DNA of 56,454 nt from Balneola sp. Its GTDB lineage: Bacteria; Bacteroidota; Rhodothermia; Balneolales; Balneolaceae. Where the stretch lies: NCBI GenBank assembly GCA_028284195.1, contig JANQSE010000015.1:1-56454 (forward strand). The letters are read 5' to 3'. The translations under genes and the position numbers were made by a program. The stretch's first letter is position 1; every line of letters starts with the position of its first letter. A model generated the notes under the pieces. The model saw only the letters and a list, made by a program, of their open reading frames with translations, was not told the origin of the DNA and searched no databases. Shown here piece by piece: positions 1 through 8,749 of the stretch.

Positions 1-90
1 TCCCCCGCCTAAATTCCAATCGCATGCGGCTAATACCGCAAGCAATAACAGGTACAGTCCACACAGTTTTTTTACTCTTCTTTTTGTCAT
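1..90 (-). CDS. Lipoprotein, N-terminal part only (runs off the window)
   Basis: Reading leftward from ATG at 90, the first 30 residues are a charged N-terminus (MTKRRVKK), a hydrophobic stretch and a lipobox ending LAAC, followed by DWNLGGG. This is a type II signal peptide, so the product should be an envelope lipoprotein. The rest lies outside the window and its function is unknown. The start has a GGAG about 5 nt upstream and lies 18 nt after the promoter-like motif at 109-137. Cys followed by D, L/N and a GGG run also occurs in the lipoprotein at 406-797, so the two may be paralogues. Confidence 0.7.
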   Translation of the reverse strand, partial: MTKRRVKKLCGLYLLLLAVLAACDWNLGGG

Positions 91-108
91 AATTCTCCAA
101 ATTATTTA

Positions 109-137
109 GTAAGACACGTTCAACACGTATTCCTTAC
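109..137 (-). promoter_or_regulatory. ECF-type promoter-like motif (copy 1)
   Basis: On the minus strand the motif reads GTAAGGAAT, five bases, TTGAA, three bases, GTCTTAC. It sits 18 nt before the lipoprotein start at 90. It is part of a 32-bp stretch (108-139) identical to 817-848. GGAA followed 14 bases later by GTC resembles ECF -35/-10 elements. The GTAAG/CTTAC ends also make a weak inverted repeat, so a repressor operator is the alternative. Copies with the same internal spacing lie at 818-846, 4520-4548 and 33964-33992. Confidence 0.6.
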
Positions 138-141
138 ACTT

Positions 142-378
142 TTATTTTAACTTTTTTGTTTGCCCAAATCCATACCCATCAGCAACTGTACTTTGCCATT
201 GTGTATTTGAATCGAAGCCCCGTACAGACAAAGCAGGCCGAACGATCTTACTGGAATAATAATCGGTATAAAACCTTGAATTGCTTGTGTTGGTTGGGTA
301 ATTGGTTTGCGAAAAAGAATGTTTTGAGCCTACAAAAAAGCACAAAATTAGGCTTAGTGTTAAAACTCTTGCTGTCAC
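142..378 (-). CDS. Small secreted protein of unknown function
   Basis: This 78-residue protein starts at GTG (376-378) with AGAGG about 7 nt upstream. The first 24 residues are a classic Sec signal peptide ending SFSQ. The mature part of about 54 residues is rich in Tyr, Ser, Asn and Thr and shows no recognisable domain. It lies 27 bp after the lipoprotein reading frame that ends at 406, so the two probably share a transcript starting at the 818-846 motif. I do not recognise a family. The signal peptide, ribosome binding site and operon position support it as a real gene. Confidence 0.6.
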   Translation of the reverse strand: MTARVLTLSLILCFFVGSKHSFSQTNYPTNTSNSRFYTDYYSSKIVRPALSVRGFDSNTQWQSTVADGYGFGQTKKLK

Positions 379-405
379 TTTTACCTCTTTTTTATTATTG
401 ATATT

Positions 406-797
406 TCATTGAATGAAAAAGCTAAAATCTCTTCTCACATTTTCTCTACGTGGTGGTGAGATAGCTTGAATTGTAACACCACCACTTACCGTTCCAGAAT
501 CATTTTCTATTTTAACTTTGATGAAGTTCTGTTCTGAAAATTGAGATCCATGTATACCAACTGACCATGAATATCTTAAACTTTGATCCAAACTATCTTT
601 AACGATTACTTTAATGGTTAACGAATCACCTACTGCTACCGTGTCGTTTGGGAAGAATTGGAATCCCAGAATTTCCGTAGCCGGAGGATCCGGGTCGTCT
701 CTGCCGCCGCCTATGTTTAATCCAAGATCACATGCGGTTACTGCTATAAGTAAAAGAACAAATGTTCCGGCTATATTTTTCTTTGTTGTGTACTCAT
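406..797 (-). pseudogene. Lipoprotein gene with a probable 1-base frameshift near its start
   Basis: ATG at 797 reads MSTQQRKI and then a stop. The neighbouring frame reads on as NIAGTFVLLLIAVTAC, a lipoprotein signal peptide with lipobox VTAC, then DLGLNIGGG, a DDPDPP linker and about 85 beta-rich residues (GDSLTIKVIVKDSLDQ, then YSWSVG) to the stop at 406. That frame has no ATG, GTG or TTG of its own upstream. One extra A in the A5 run (T5 at 776-780 on the plus strand) would restore MSTQQRKNIAGTF. This could be a true mutation, slippage at a homopolymer or a sequencing error. The mature part looks like a small Ig-like or CARDB-like secreted domain, which is a guess from its strand pattern. 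Confidence 0.6.
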
Positions 798-817
798 AGT
801 TTTTGTGATTATAGGAA

Positions 818-846
818 GTAAGACACGTTCAACACGTATTCCTTAC
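818..846 (-). promoter_or_regulatory. ECF-type promoter-like motif (copy 2)
   Basis: This copy is identical to the motif at 109-137 over 32 bp (817-848). It lies 20 nt before the lipoprotein start at 797. The match is confined to the motif, and the flanking sequence differs. That fits a conserved protein-binding site better than a recent gene duplication. Confidence 0.6.
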
Positions 847-875
847 ACAAATCATAAATAAATTTATTCTGATAC

Positions 876-1472
876 TTATCTATCCAAAGAGGCCAGGTAT
901 TTTACTACATACTTACCAATCACATCAAACTCCAGATTTAACCGGTCTCCGGGTTGCTTGTGTTTTAAGTTTGTGTGATCCCAGGTATAAGGTATGATGG
1001 CAGCAGTAAATTCATTTTCCTGCTCTCTTGCAATGGTAAGACTTATTCCCTCCATGGTTATGCTCCCTCTGCCTACAATCATGTTTTTATATTCTTCGGG
1101 ATATTCAACATGTATAAGCCGACCCGTCTCTTCTTGCTCTATTTTTTTAATAATACCTGTGGTATCTACATGCCCCTGAACCAGATGTCCTTCAATGCCT
1201 TTTTGTAACGTTAGCGATCGCTCCAAATTTACAAGCGAACCTTCTTTTAAATCTCCCATTGTGGTTTTGCGAAGAGTTTCTTCCACGCTTTGAACGGTAA
1301 ATGCTTGTTCATTAAATACCGTTACCGTATGGCAGACCCCGTTTATTGTAATGCTTTCGTCTTGATGACAGGTACCGGCAAAACTACACCTAATATCAAA
1401 TTCCATTCCTCCACTATTCAGGCTTGTGGCTCTTTGTATAATTCCTACTTCCTGGATAATTCCTGTGAACAT
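876..1472 (-). CDS. ribE: Riboflavin synthase, alpha subunit
   Basis: This cytosolic enzyme converts two 6,7-dimethyl-8-ribityllumazine molecules to riboflavin plus the pyrimidine intermediate, the last step of riboflavin synthesis. The 198-residue length is normal. The N-terminus MFTGIIQEVG is the family signature. The two lumazine-binding halves are visible: NGVCHTV and GHLVQGHVD in the first, GISLT and IPYTWDHTNLKHKQPGD in the second, ending at GKYV. It follows the M28 peptidase gene by 30 bp and is probably its last co-transcribed partner. No other rib gene is nearby and no FMN riboswitch is visible. Confidence 0.96.
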   Translation of the reverse strand: MFTGIIQEVGIIQRATSLNSGGMEFDIRCSFAGTCHQDESITINGVCHTVTVFNEQAFTVQSVEETLRKTTMGDLKEGSLVNLERSLTLQKGIEGHLVQGHVDTTGIIKKIEQEETGRLIHVEYPEEYKNMIVGRGSITMEGISLTIAREQENEFTAAIIPYTWDHTNLKHKQPGDRLNLEFDVIGKYVVKYLASLDR

Positions 1473-1502
1473 GCTATCCTTATTATGGAGGCGTTAACAG
1501 CT

Positions 1503-3125
1503 TTAATTCCTGGCCTGAGCTTGTGTTTTTTGGATGAATTCCTGATTGTCAACTTTCGGCCGTTCTGATGAGTTGGCTATCATTGCTGTGGTATAATAAA
1601 TCAGTTGTGTTCTTTTGGTTAATGCTTCCCATTCAATTTTATCTACCGAATCAGACGGGCGGTGGTAATCGGCGTGAACCCCATTAAAAAAGAAAATAAA
1701 TGGAACGCCAAGCCTGCCAAAGTTCCAATGGTCGCTTCTTCTATAAAATTGATTTGGGTCCTCAAGGTCGTTATATCGCTTACTTAAATCCAGATTTACG
1801 CTGGCTTCATTTGCTTTTCGTAACAAACTATCCAGCCCGGAGGAAATAATTTCACCACCAATTACATAGATATAGTCTTTGTTTTCTTCGTGTTCTTTAT
1901 CAACACGACCAATCATATCCACATTTACATTTGCCACTGTATTCTCGATGGGGAAAATTGGATGATCAGAATAATATCTGGAACCTAACAGTCCTTTTTC
2001 TTCACCAGATACATGCAAAAACAGCACACTTCGTTTAGGGCCTGCTCCTGCTTTTTTAGCCGCAACCATTGCCTGGGCCGTATGCATTAAACCTACTGTT
2101 CCACTTCCGTCATCATCCGCGCCATTGTATATCGTATCTCCGGTTGAGTCTGGGCGACCAATACCAACATGGTCGTGGTGGGCACTAAGTACTACAATTT
2201 CATCTTTTAATTCTGGGTCGCTTCCCTCAAGAAGTGCCGCGATATTAGAGGCCTTTACCACATTATTAACGGATGAAACTTTGTGAGCCAGCGAAAACTC
2301 AATCTCTCTGGGTGTAAACTCAGCGGGGCTTTCCTGCAACTTATTACCAAGCTCAGCTAAAGACGCTACATCGTTAACTTGCAATAATTGGGCTGCCAGT
2401 TCCGGCTTAATTCTATTCCAAGCTTGCTGCCTGCCGTTATTTTGCAAATATGCTAAGGATAATCTTCCTGCATTTCCGAGTCTTTGCTGTGCCTGAACAG
2501 CACTTTGCTGAAATCCTTCGGGATTGCTATGATCCATTATCAAGATAACACCGGCAGCTCCCCCATTTGCTATAAGCGATTGCAATGCTCTTTGATTTGT
2601 ATGCTGGCGGCTAAAGAACACCAAAAGCCACTTATCAGAAGCAGCTTCCGGTAAATGATTTACTCCACTATCATTAACCATTCCAAGCCCTGCATATATA
2701 ATCGATCCTGTTACATTATCACTGCCTCCAAAAATGGTTACAAAATCACCCGTTTCTTGTTTATTCAATGAAGTCTCACTTAATATAGCCCCATTTTCTC
2801 CTTTCAAAATGTATTCATACCCATTTACTGTACGGGCATTTAGGTCATAGCCTTGTTCAAAAGAGTTATTATCGCCAACCGGTTTAAGCCCCAGAGCTTC
2901 ATATCTTTTTGTGATGTAGTCTGTTGCTTTCCTTATTCCTTCTTCACCGGTATCTCTTCCCTCAAACTCATCGCTGGCAATAATGCTTAAATCAGATTTC
3001 AACCCCTCCATTGTGATGGTTTTATCAAAGTCAAAAATACTTGCCGCAGGCAGAGTGGTTGTTTTTTTTGATCCGCTGCACCCAATTGCAGCAACAAAAA
3101 CACATAAAAAAATTAGTTTTTTCAT
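1503..3125 (-). CDS. M28-family zinc aminopeptidase lipoprotein
   Basis: This 540-residue protein starts with a lipoprotein signal (Cys16 in AAIGC), so it is probably anchored in the envelope. Residues 120-270 fit a protease-associated insert. The co-catalytic zinc peptidase domain follows. Visible metal and catalytic residues are His316 and Asp318 (AHHDH), Asp337 (GADDDGSG), Glu375-Glu376 (SGEEKGLLG), Asp403 (NVDMIGR) and His488 (ADYHRPSD). It should remove N-terminal residues from peptides outside the cytoplasm. It sits 14 bp after scpA and 30 bp before ribE, and no functional link between the three is evident. Confidence 0.93.
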   Translation of the reverse strand: MKKLIFLCVFVAAIGCSGSKKTTTLPAASIFDFDKTITMEGLKSDLSIIASDEFEGRDTGEEGIRKATDYITKRYEALGLKPVGDNNSFEQGYDLNARTVNGYEYILKGENGAILSETSLNKQETGDFVTIFGGSDNVTGSIIYAGLGMVNDSGVNHLPEAASDKWLLVFFSRQHTNQRALQSLIANGGAAGVILIMDHSNPEGFQQSAVQAQQRLGNAGRLSLAYLQNNGRQQAWNRIKPELAAQLLQVNDVASLAELGNKLQESPAEFTPREIEFSLAHKVSSVNNVVKASNIAALLEGSDPELKDEIVVLSAHHDHVGIGRPDSTGDTIYNGADDDGSGTVGLMHTAQAMVAAKKAGAGPKRSVLFLHVSGEEKGLLGSRYYSDHPIFPIENTVANVNVDMIGRVDKEHEENKDYIYVIGGEIISSGLDSLLRKANEASVNLDLSKRYNDLEDPNQFYRRSDHWNFGRLGVPFIFFFNGVHADYHRPSDSVDKIEWEALTKRTQLIYYTTAMIANSSERPKVDNQEFIQKTQAQARN

Positions 3126-3139
3126 CAGTTTGGTACGTT

Positions 3140-3883
3140 TTATTTGACGCCTATTATTTCATCAACCGGTTTTAAATCTACATAAAAATCGGTTGGGGTT
3201 TCTTCGATAAAAAGATTTATCTGTTGCTCTTTAATCATCTCGAGTATTGCCAAAAAGGTAACAACTATTACCACTCTGTTTGTTAATTCTTTGCAAATAG
3301 ATGCAAATGATTGACGGCCTTTTGTTGAAAGTATTTTTATAATAAACTCGGATTGCTCTTCAATAGTAGTTTCAACTTTGTCAACCTTGTGTACAACCCG
3401 CTGGCGCTCCATGTCTGTCAATACTTTCCTGAATGCTGAAATCAGATCAAAGAGCGTAACAGTTTTCAAAGCTTCTCCCGATGCATTTTGCTCTACTTCA
3501 TCAGCATCCGAATAACCTCGTTTATAGACCTTTCTGGCTTCGTCATCCAGATCTGTCATCTTAATGGCCATTTCTTTGTAGCGCTTATATTCTAACAGTT
3601 TTTGAACAAGCTCGTATCTTGGATCGGCTTCATCAATCTCTTCGCTCCCTTCTTCCTCTCTCGGCAGCATCATTTTGGCTTTTATCGACATCAACATGCT
3701 CGCCATAAGAATAAATTCGCTTGCCACATCAAGGTCAAGCTCTTCCATCAGGTTAATGTATTCAAGGTATTGCTCGGTAATGTACGAGATTGGAATATCA
3801 TAAATATCTAGTTCATCTCTTTTTATAAAGAAAAGAAGCAGATCAAGAGGGCCTTCAAAGTTATTTAACTGAACTCGATACAC
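3140..3883 (-). CDS. scpA: Segregation and condensation protein A (ScpA)
   Basis: This is the kleisin subunit of the Smc-ScpAB chromosome condensin. The N-terminal signature FEGPLDLLLFFIKRDELDIYDI binds the Smc neck. The acidic middle and the C-terminal winged helix (about 165-247) fit the family, and 247 residues is normal. The start is GTG at 3883, since no in-frame ATG lies near the conserved N-terminus. It is divergent from the sigma factor gene at 3973 and leads the M28-ribE transcript. scpB and smc are not in the window. Confidence 0.93.
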   Translation of the reverse strand: MYRVQLNNFEGPLDLLLFFIKRDELDIYDIPISYITEQYLEYINLMEELDLDVASEFILMASMLMSIKAKMMLPREEEGSEEIDEADPRYELVQKLLEYKRYKEMAIKMTDLDDEARKVYKRGYSDADEVEQNASGEALKTVTLFDLISAFRKVLTDMERQRVVHKVDKVETTIEEQSEFIIKILSTKGRQSFASICKELTNRVVIVVTFLAILEMIKEQQINLFIEETPTDFYVDLKPVDEIIGVK

Positions 3884-3972
3884 ATCGGAAACTAAGTGGT
3901 TATAATTTAAAATTCTTCATTTTCTTTTGTCGATTCTCGCTTATTTTAGAAGAGTATATTAAGGATTAAACG

Positions 3973-4518
3973 ATGGATTACTCTAAATTCGTGACCGCTG
4001 TGCTGGAGCAAAACAGAGATGTTTTGAATGAGTATTCAGTGGTTATATCAAAAGTATTAGTAAAATTTTTGTTGGTTAGAATGGATGCTTCTTTAGAAGA
4101 CGCTCAAGATTCTGCTCAAAACACCATACTTTTTACCATTGAAAAGATCAAAAATGATGAGCTACAACATCCGGATCGCATAATCCACTACCTGTTTACA
4201 ACCGCTAAAAACGATTACCTGAAAAACCAGGAAAAAATTAAAGAACAAAACTACGATCAGATCCCCGAACATTATGCTAAAGAAGGAGATCAACTTAATA
4301 AGCTTCTTAACGAAGAACGGCAGAGTATTTTAAAGAAATGTCTTACCAAGCTTAAAGAAAAACAATTGAAATATATTACCTACTGGTTTAAGCATCCACG
4401 TGCAGAAACAGAGGTTGTAGCTTCATATTTTGGTCTAAGCATTAACAATGCGTGGACTAAGAAACATCGAATAATTCAAGTACTTAAAGGATGTGTTGAA
4501 AAAAATATTAATAAATAG
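3973..4518 (+). CDS. ECF-type sigma-70 family RNA polymerase sigma factor
   Basis: The 181-residue protein has only the two core domains of an ECF sigma factor. Region 2 (about 20-85) includes DAQDSAQNTILFTIEKI, matching the usual DAxDxxQexFl pattern for core RNA polymerase binding and -10 melting. Region 4 (about 118-175) has a helix-turn-helix around ETEVVASYFGLSINNAWTKKHR, which would read the -35 element. There is an AAGGAT ribosome binding site. A promoter-like motif starts two bases after the stop codon and precedes the membrane TPR gene at 4603, the expected place for a partner anti-sigma factor. Targets are inferred only. Confidence 0.88.
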   Translation: MDYSKFVTAVLEQNRDVLNEYSVVISKVLVKFLLVRMDASLEDAQDSAQNTILFTIEKIKNDELQHPDRIIHYLFTTAKNDYLKNQEKIKEQNYDQIPEHYAKEGDQLNKLLNEERQSILKKCLTKLKEKQLKYITYWFKHPRAETEVVASYFGLSINNAWTKKHRIIQVLKGCVEKNINK

Positions 4519-4519
4519 T

Positions 4520-4548
4520 GTAAGGAATTGTGTTTGAAACTGTCTTAC
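4520..4548 (+). promoter_or_regulatory. ECF-type promoter-like motif (copy 3), between sigma and TPR genes
   Basis: The site reads GTAAGGAAT, TGTGT, TTGAA, ACT, GTCTTAC with the same spacing as at 109-137 and 818-846. It begins just after the sigma gene stop and ends 54 nt before the TPR protein start at 4603. Its position beside a sigma factor gene is the main argument that this sigma factor reads the motif. If so, it makes the downstream protein sigma-dependent, a common feedback layout. Confidence 0.65.
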
Positions 4549-4602
4549 TTAGCAATTTGGTTAATGTATTGTAAATACATTAAAATTTAATTTAAGTTTT
4601 AT

Positions 4603-5400
4603 ATGGAAAGTTCGAGAGAATATATTTACAAAAAAATTGATGCTTACATAAAGGGTTCGTTAGAAGAAAAAGAGATAGAAGAACTATGGGTAGAATTTGC
4701 AAAAGCACCAGAACTTCTTGATGAACTGGAACTGGAGGTTGGCATCAAAGAATTGATTGAGAAACACTTTTCTTCTGCCACAAAAGAACAAGCATCTATT
4801 CACAAACTACCAAAGTGGATCTGGCATGCATCAGCCGCTGCTGCCATTTTGATGGTTGCTCTTGTTCAATTTTTCAGGGTTGATACACCGACAGATATCT
4901 CTGACTTTTTGGTGATCAATATCCCCGAAAGTCAGGTTGAAACATCAGACGGTATTCGCGCCAAAGATATGGTTATTAGCACTGCTGATTCCTTATTGAA
5001 TCTTGGCTTTGCTGCTATCGTTTCCGGAAATAATAATCGGGCGTTAGAATTATTTGATACTATCATCGATAAATATGATATGGAGCCCTATGGTTCGAAA
5101 GCTTTTCTAAACAAAGGTATCATAAATTATAATGAAAGTATGTACGAAGCTGCTGCTGCTAACTTTGAAGCCGCCATTGAACGAGCCAAAGAAAACCGAA
5201 TGATTTCTGAAAAAGCATATTGGTATTTGGGCAACGCATATATCAATCTTGGCGAAATGGAGAAAGCATTTGAAGCTGTTGGCGAAGCCTATAAAAAGGA
5301 CGGAATATTCCGCAAGTCAGCATATGTGCTTTATCAGAAGCTGAGCTACGATCTTGGAAAGGTTGACTTTGAAGACACAGAAACCACCCCTAGTAACTAG
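4603..5400 (+). CDS. Single-pass membrane TPR protein, candidate anti-sigma factor
   Basis: This 265-residue protein has a cytosolic N-terminal part (about 1-68; Glu/Lys-rich, with the pattern KIDAYIKGSLEEKEIEELW seen in membrane anti-sigma factors and their relatives), one membrane segment (about 71-90, IWHASAAAAILMVALVQFF) and a periplasmic part with at least three TPR-like helical pairs (about 125-245, for example AYWYLGNAYINLGEMEKAFE). No zinc-binding ZAS motif is visible. It follows the sigma gene by 84 bp with the ECF-like motif between them. The anti-sigma role is inferred from topology and position. It ends 4 bp inside the convergent ppk1 stop. Confidence 0.7.
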   Translation: MESSREYIYKKIDAYIKGSLEEKEIEELWVEFAKAPELLDELELEVGIKELIEKHFSSATKEQASIHKLPKWIWHASAAAAILMVALVQFFRVDTPTDISDFLVINIPESQVETSDGIRAKDMVISTADSLLNLGFAAIVSGNNNRALELFDTIIDKYDMEPYGSKAFLNKGIINYNESMYEAAAANFEAAIERAKENRMISEKAYWYLGNAYINLGEMEKAFEAVGEAYKKDGIFRKSAYVLYQKLSYDLGKVDFEDTETTPSN

Positions 5401-7637
5401 CCTGCCCAGGGAATGGGGAGAGCTGAATCTTTCATATGATTCATAAGTACTTTATGGGTTGCAACTTTTCGCTCTCCCCTTTTTCTGAGAATTCTTTCAT
5501 ATTCTCCTGTTTCTTCAAGAATCCACCTCTGCATATTATCACGCAAATACACGCTTAGTACAAATTGAAGATATTTTTTCAACTCAGGCTGCTCAATGGG
5601 TGTTATCGCTTCAACTCTTGCGTCTAAATTTCTATGCATCCAATCTGCAGAACCAATAGCATAAATATGATTTCCGCCATTCAAGAAGTAGAAAATTCTC
5701 GAATGTTCAAGAAAACGGCCAATTACAGAATGTACTTTAATATTCTCGCTTAAATCTTGTTTGCCTGGAATAAGGCGGCATACCCCGCGAACAATCAAGT
5801 CAATTTTTACCCCGGCCTGAGAGGCTTCGTACAATCGTTGAATAATTAGCGGATCTTCCAGGCTGTTCATTTTTGCAATAATCCGGGCAGGCTTTCCCTT
5901 TTTTGCTTCAGCAGTTTCAAAGAGTATTAAATCTGTCATTTGCTTTCGCATATGCTTGGGAGCAACGAATAGTTTCTCGAAAGTTTGATCCGGGGCATAC
6001 CCTGTTAGCAAATTAAAAATATCGGTTACATCAGAAGCAATGGTAGCATCACAAGTAAAATATCCTAAATCTTCATAAAGCTGTGCTGTATCGGGGTGAT
6101 AATTTCCCGTTCCTATATGGCAATACGTTCTTAACCCATCGGCTTCCTCTCGAACAACCATCGTTACTTTTGTGTGAATTTTTAATCCGGGTATTCCATA
6201 AGCAACATGAACACCACAGTTTTCGAGTTTTTGAGCCCAATCAATATTTCTTTCCTCATCAAAGCGCGCTTTAATTTCCACAAGAACGGCAACTTGTTTT
6301 CCCTCTTCGGCAGCATGCATTAAAGAATGCATTAGTGGAGAGTCTTTAGAGGTACGATACAGGGTTTGTTTAATGGCAAGTACATGAGGATCGTTCGCTG
6401 CTTCTTCAATAAACCGTTGAGTAGTTAAAGCAAAACTGTGATAAGGATGATGAACCATGAAATCGCCATTTCGGATAAGTTGAAATATACTTGGAATTTC
6501 TTCATCCACTTCGTGTTTAAGTACCGGATGAATAACCGGGGTCCAGTTGCGGGCTTTTAATCTTGGGTAACCAGAAAGCATCGAAACTTGCATAGCATCT
6601 GCTAAACCAATAGTGCCTTCCATTTCATATACATCGTTCCAGTTTATATTCAGGTTCTTTATCAGATACTTTTTGATGTGCTTCGGCATATCTGCTTCCA
6701 GCTCAAGTCTCACAATTTCTGCGAACTTCCGTTCACGAAGCTCATCCTCAATGGTTTCCAGCAGGTCATCTGCCTCTTCTTCGTTTCTCTCAACAGAAGC
6801 ATTTCTTGTAACACGGAACATATGTGCAGAGAGCACATCCATTCCAGGAAAGAATAAATCGATCTTGGTGCGGATCAAATCCTCAATTGGAACCAGAATT
6901 ACTTTGTTTCCTTTTCGATGAACCTGAATAAGCCTGGGGCGGTTTGCCGGCACCTTTAATCGGGCAAAAAACTTCTCTTTGCTCTTAGGGTTTTGAAGCT
7001 CAATTGCAAAAGAAAGACTTTGATTAGAGATAAAAGGAAATGGGTGAGATTCGTCAACCGCCAACGGGGTTACGATAGGATAGATCTGCTTTTGGAAAAA
7101 CCGATCGCTTACCCTCTTCTGATAATCCGAAAGCTCAGCATATTCTTTTATATGAATTCCTTTTTCTGCCAAAGCCGGAACCAGATCCTTAAAGAAGCAA
7201 CTTCTGTAAGACTCGATCATTTCTAGAACTTTATGTCGGATTGCCTTCAGTTGATCTGACGCCGACATGCCATCCACAGATAATGATTTTACCCCCGCCA
7301 TTTGCTGGCGCTTTAACCCCCCAACTCTTTTTTGAAAAAACTCATCAAGGTTTGAGCAAACAATCCCAATAAACTTAACCCGTTCCAATAATTTGTTTTT
7401 GGAGCTTAGTGCCTCCGCCAAAACACGCTCGTTAAATTTTAACCAGCTCAACTCATAGTTAAAAAAATAACCCGAGCCAAAGATCTTAAGGCTGCTGGAA
7501 CTCAAATCTTTGTGCAAGCCTTTTTCTTTCAGAACCTCATTCTTCTTTTGGTTGGCTACCTTTTTACCGCGGTGCTTTTTCTGAGCCTCAATAGGATCAA
7601 ATTCAAGCTGGTCTGGAGAGTATGATTCGGTTTTCAT
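5397..7637 (-). CDS. ppk1: Polyphosphate kinase 1
   Basis: This enzyme reversibly polymerises the gamma phosphate of ATP into inorganic polyphosphate through a phosphohistidine. The 746-residue protein carries about 50 extra basic residues before the usual N-terminal domain (GYFFNYELSWLKFNERVL). The phosphorylated histidine is probably His488 in LKIHTK, and the second catalytic histidine may lie in HSRIFYF near the C-terminal PLD-like domain. CHIGTGNYH at about 506-514 is also conserved in the family. The gene converges on the TPR gene with a 4-bp overlap of stop regions and no obvious terminator between them. It is divergent from ruvB. Confidence 0.96.
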   Translation of the reverse strand: MKTESYSPDQLEFDPIEAQKKHRGKKVANQKKNEVLKEKGLHKDLSSSSLKIFGSGYFFNYELSWLKFNERVLAEALSSKNKLLERVKFIGIVCSNLDEFFQKRVGGLKRQQMAGVKSLSVDGMSASDQLKAIRHKVLEMIESYRSCFFKDLVPALAEKGIHIKEYAELSDYQKRVSDRFFQKQIYPIVTPLAVDESHPFPFISNQSLSFAIELQNPKSKEKFFARLKVPANRPRLIQVHRKGNKVILVPIEDLIRTKIDLFFPGMDVLSAHMFRVTRNASVERNEEEADDLLETIEDELRERKFAEIVRLELEADMPKHIKKYLIKNLNINWNDVYEMEGTIGLADAMQVSMLSGYPRLKARNWTPVIHPVLKHEVDEEIPSIFQLIRNGDFMVHHPYHSFALTTQRFIEEAANDPHVLAIKQTLYRTSKDSPLMHSLMHAAEEGKQVAVLVEIKARFDEERNIDWAQKLENCGVHVAYGIPGLKIHTKVTMVVREEADGLRTYCHIGTGNYHPDTAQLYEDLGYFTCDATIASDVTDIFNLLTGYAPDQTFEKLFVAPKHMRKQMTDLILFETAEAKKGKPARIIAKMNSLEDPLIIQRLYEASQAGVKIDLIVRGVCRLIPGKQDLSENIKVHSVIGRFLEHSRIFYFLNGGNHIYAIGSADWMHRNLDARVEAITPIEQPELKKYLQFVLSVYLRDNMQRWILEETGEYERILRKRGERKVATHKVLMNHMKDSALPIPWAG

Positions 7638-7724
7638 TTATGGAGACAAAATTCTATACGCATTTCGATGGTAAACTAAGTATAATTCTTTAAAATTAGT
7701 GTAAACATATTCACTTCCAATTCT

Positions 7725-8744
7725 GTGCATAATCCGCTTCTAAATCCTTCCGAAAAAGAAGATGTTTTCGAAAACTCAGTTCGCCCGTCATCTCTTGATG
7801 AATTCATCGGGCAGCATAAGGCCATTTCAAACCTGAAGGTTTTCATAGAGGCGGCAAAGCAACGCGGAGATGCTCTTGATCATGTAATTCTTTCGGGCCC
7901 GCCCGGCCTGGGCAAAACAACGCTTTCGCATATCATTGCTCAGGAAATGGGAGTTAACATCCGGCCAACCACAGGACCTGTTCTCGAGAAACCCGGCGAC
8001 CTTGCCGGAATGCTCACTAATCTTGAAAATGGAGATGTACTTTTTATTGATGAAATCCACCGCTTAAACCCCGTGATTGAAGAATATTTGTACTCAGCGA
8101 TGGAAGACTTCAAATTGGATATCGTCATCGATTCGGGGCCAAATGCACGGAGTATTCAGATTGACCTGAACAGGTTTACTCTTGTTGGGGCCACAACCAG
8201 AAAAGGAATGCTTACTGCTCCGTTACGTGCTCGTTTTGGGATAGATATGCGGCTTGATTATTACGAGGTTGAACTATTGCATAATATTGCTTTGCGAACG
8301 GCTGGTATTCTTAATTTTGGAATAACCGATGAAGGCGCATTTGAAATCGCTCGTCGCAGCCGCGGCACACCACGAATCGTGAATAAGCTTCTTAGAAGAA
8401 CCCGTGATTTTGCTCAGGTAGAAAACCTCACTGAGATTAACAAAAAAATAGCCGATAAAGCACTAAATGCCTTAGATGTTGATGCAAATGGATTAGACGA
8501 AATGGACGTTCGTATGCTGCGGGCTATCATCGAAAATTACAGCGGCGGCCCTGTTGGACTGGGAACTTTGGGCGTAGCTGTAGGAGAAGATAAAGGAACA
8601 ATCGAGGAGGTTTATGAACCCTTTCTGATTAAAGAAGGGTTTCTACAACGAACACCAAAAGGGAGAGTTGCTACTGCAAAAGCTTATCAGTATTTGGGTG
8701 TACAAACAAAGGGATCAGACAAGGGATTGTTTGAAGGTAACTGA
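7725..8744 (+). CDS. ruvB: Holliday junction branch migration helicase RuvB
   Basis: This hexameric AAA+ motor drives branch migration of Holliday junctions with RuvA. The 339 residues include Walker [10 protein letters not shown] (58-66), Walker B FIDEIH (about 107-112), sensor 1 VGATTR, the [13 protein letters not shown] region and the C-terminal winged helix ([16 protein letters not shown]). The start is GTG at 7725, reading [15 protein letters not shown], and no in-frame ATG fits better. The gene stands alone, without ruvA or ruvC. It ends 5 bp before the convergent CDF gene. Confidence 0.97.
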   Translation: MHNPLLNPSEKEDVFENSVRPSSLDEFIGQHKAISNLKVFIEAAKQRGDALDHVILSGPPGLGKTTLSHIIAQEMGVNIRPTTGPVLEKPGDLAGMLTNLENGDVLFIDEIHRLNPVIEEYLYSAMEDFKLDIVIDSGPNARSIQIDLNRFTLVGATTRKGMLTAPLRARFGIDMRLDYYEVELLHNIALRTAGILNFGITDEGAFEIARRSRGTPRIVNKLLRRTRDFAQVENLTEINKKIADKALNALDVDANGLDEMDVRMLRAIIENYSGGPVGLGTLGVAVGEDKGTIEEVYEPFLIKEGFLQRTPKGRVATAKAYQYLGVQTKGSDKGLFEGN

Positions 8745-8749
8745 CCTAA

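Noticed and set aside
614..799. Plus-strand 61-residue ORF
   Set aside because: It is antisense to the lipoprotein frame with a clear signal peptide and lipobox. It has no own ribosome binding site or domain.
108..848. Two identical 32-bp repeats as a CRISPR or integron attC array
   Set aside because: There are only two local copies 709 bp apart, genes lie between them, and related copies occur singly before other genes with fixed spacing to starts. A promoter or operator fits better.
6613..6921. Ser-rich plus-strand ORF inside ppk1
   Set aside because: It is a shadow of the conserved ppk1 frame, and the Ser runs come from antisense of Glu/Asp codons.
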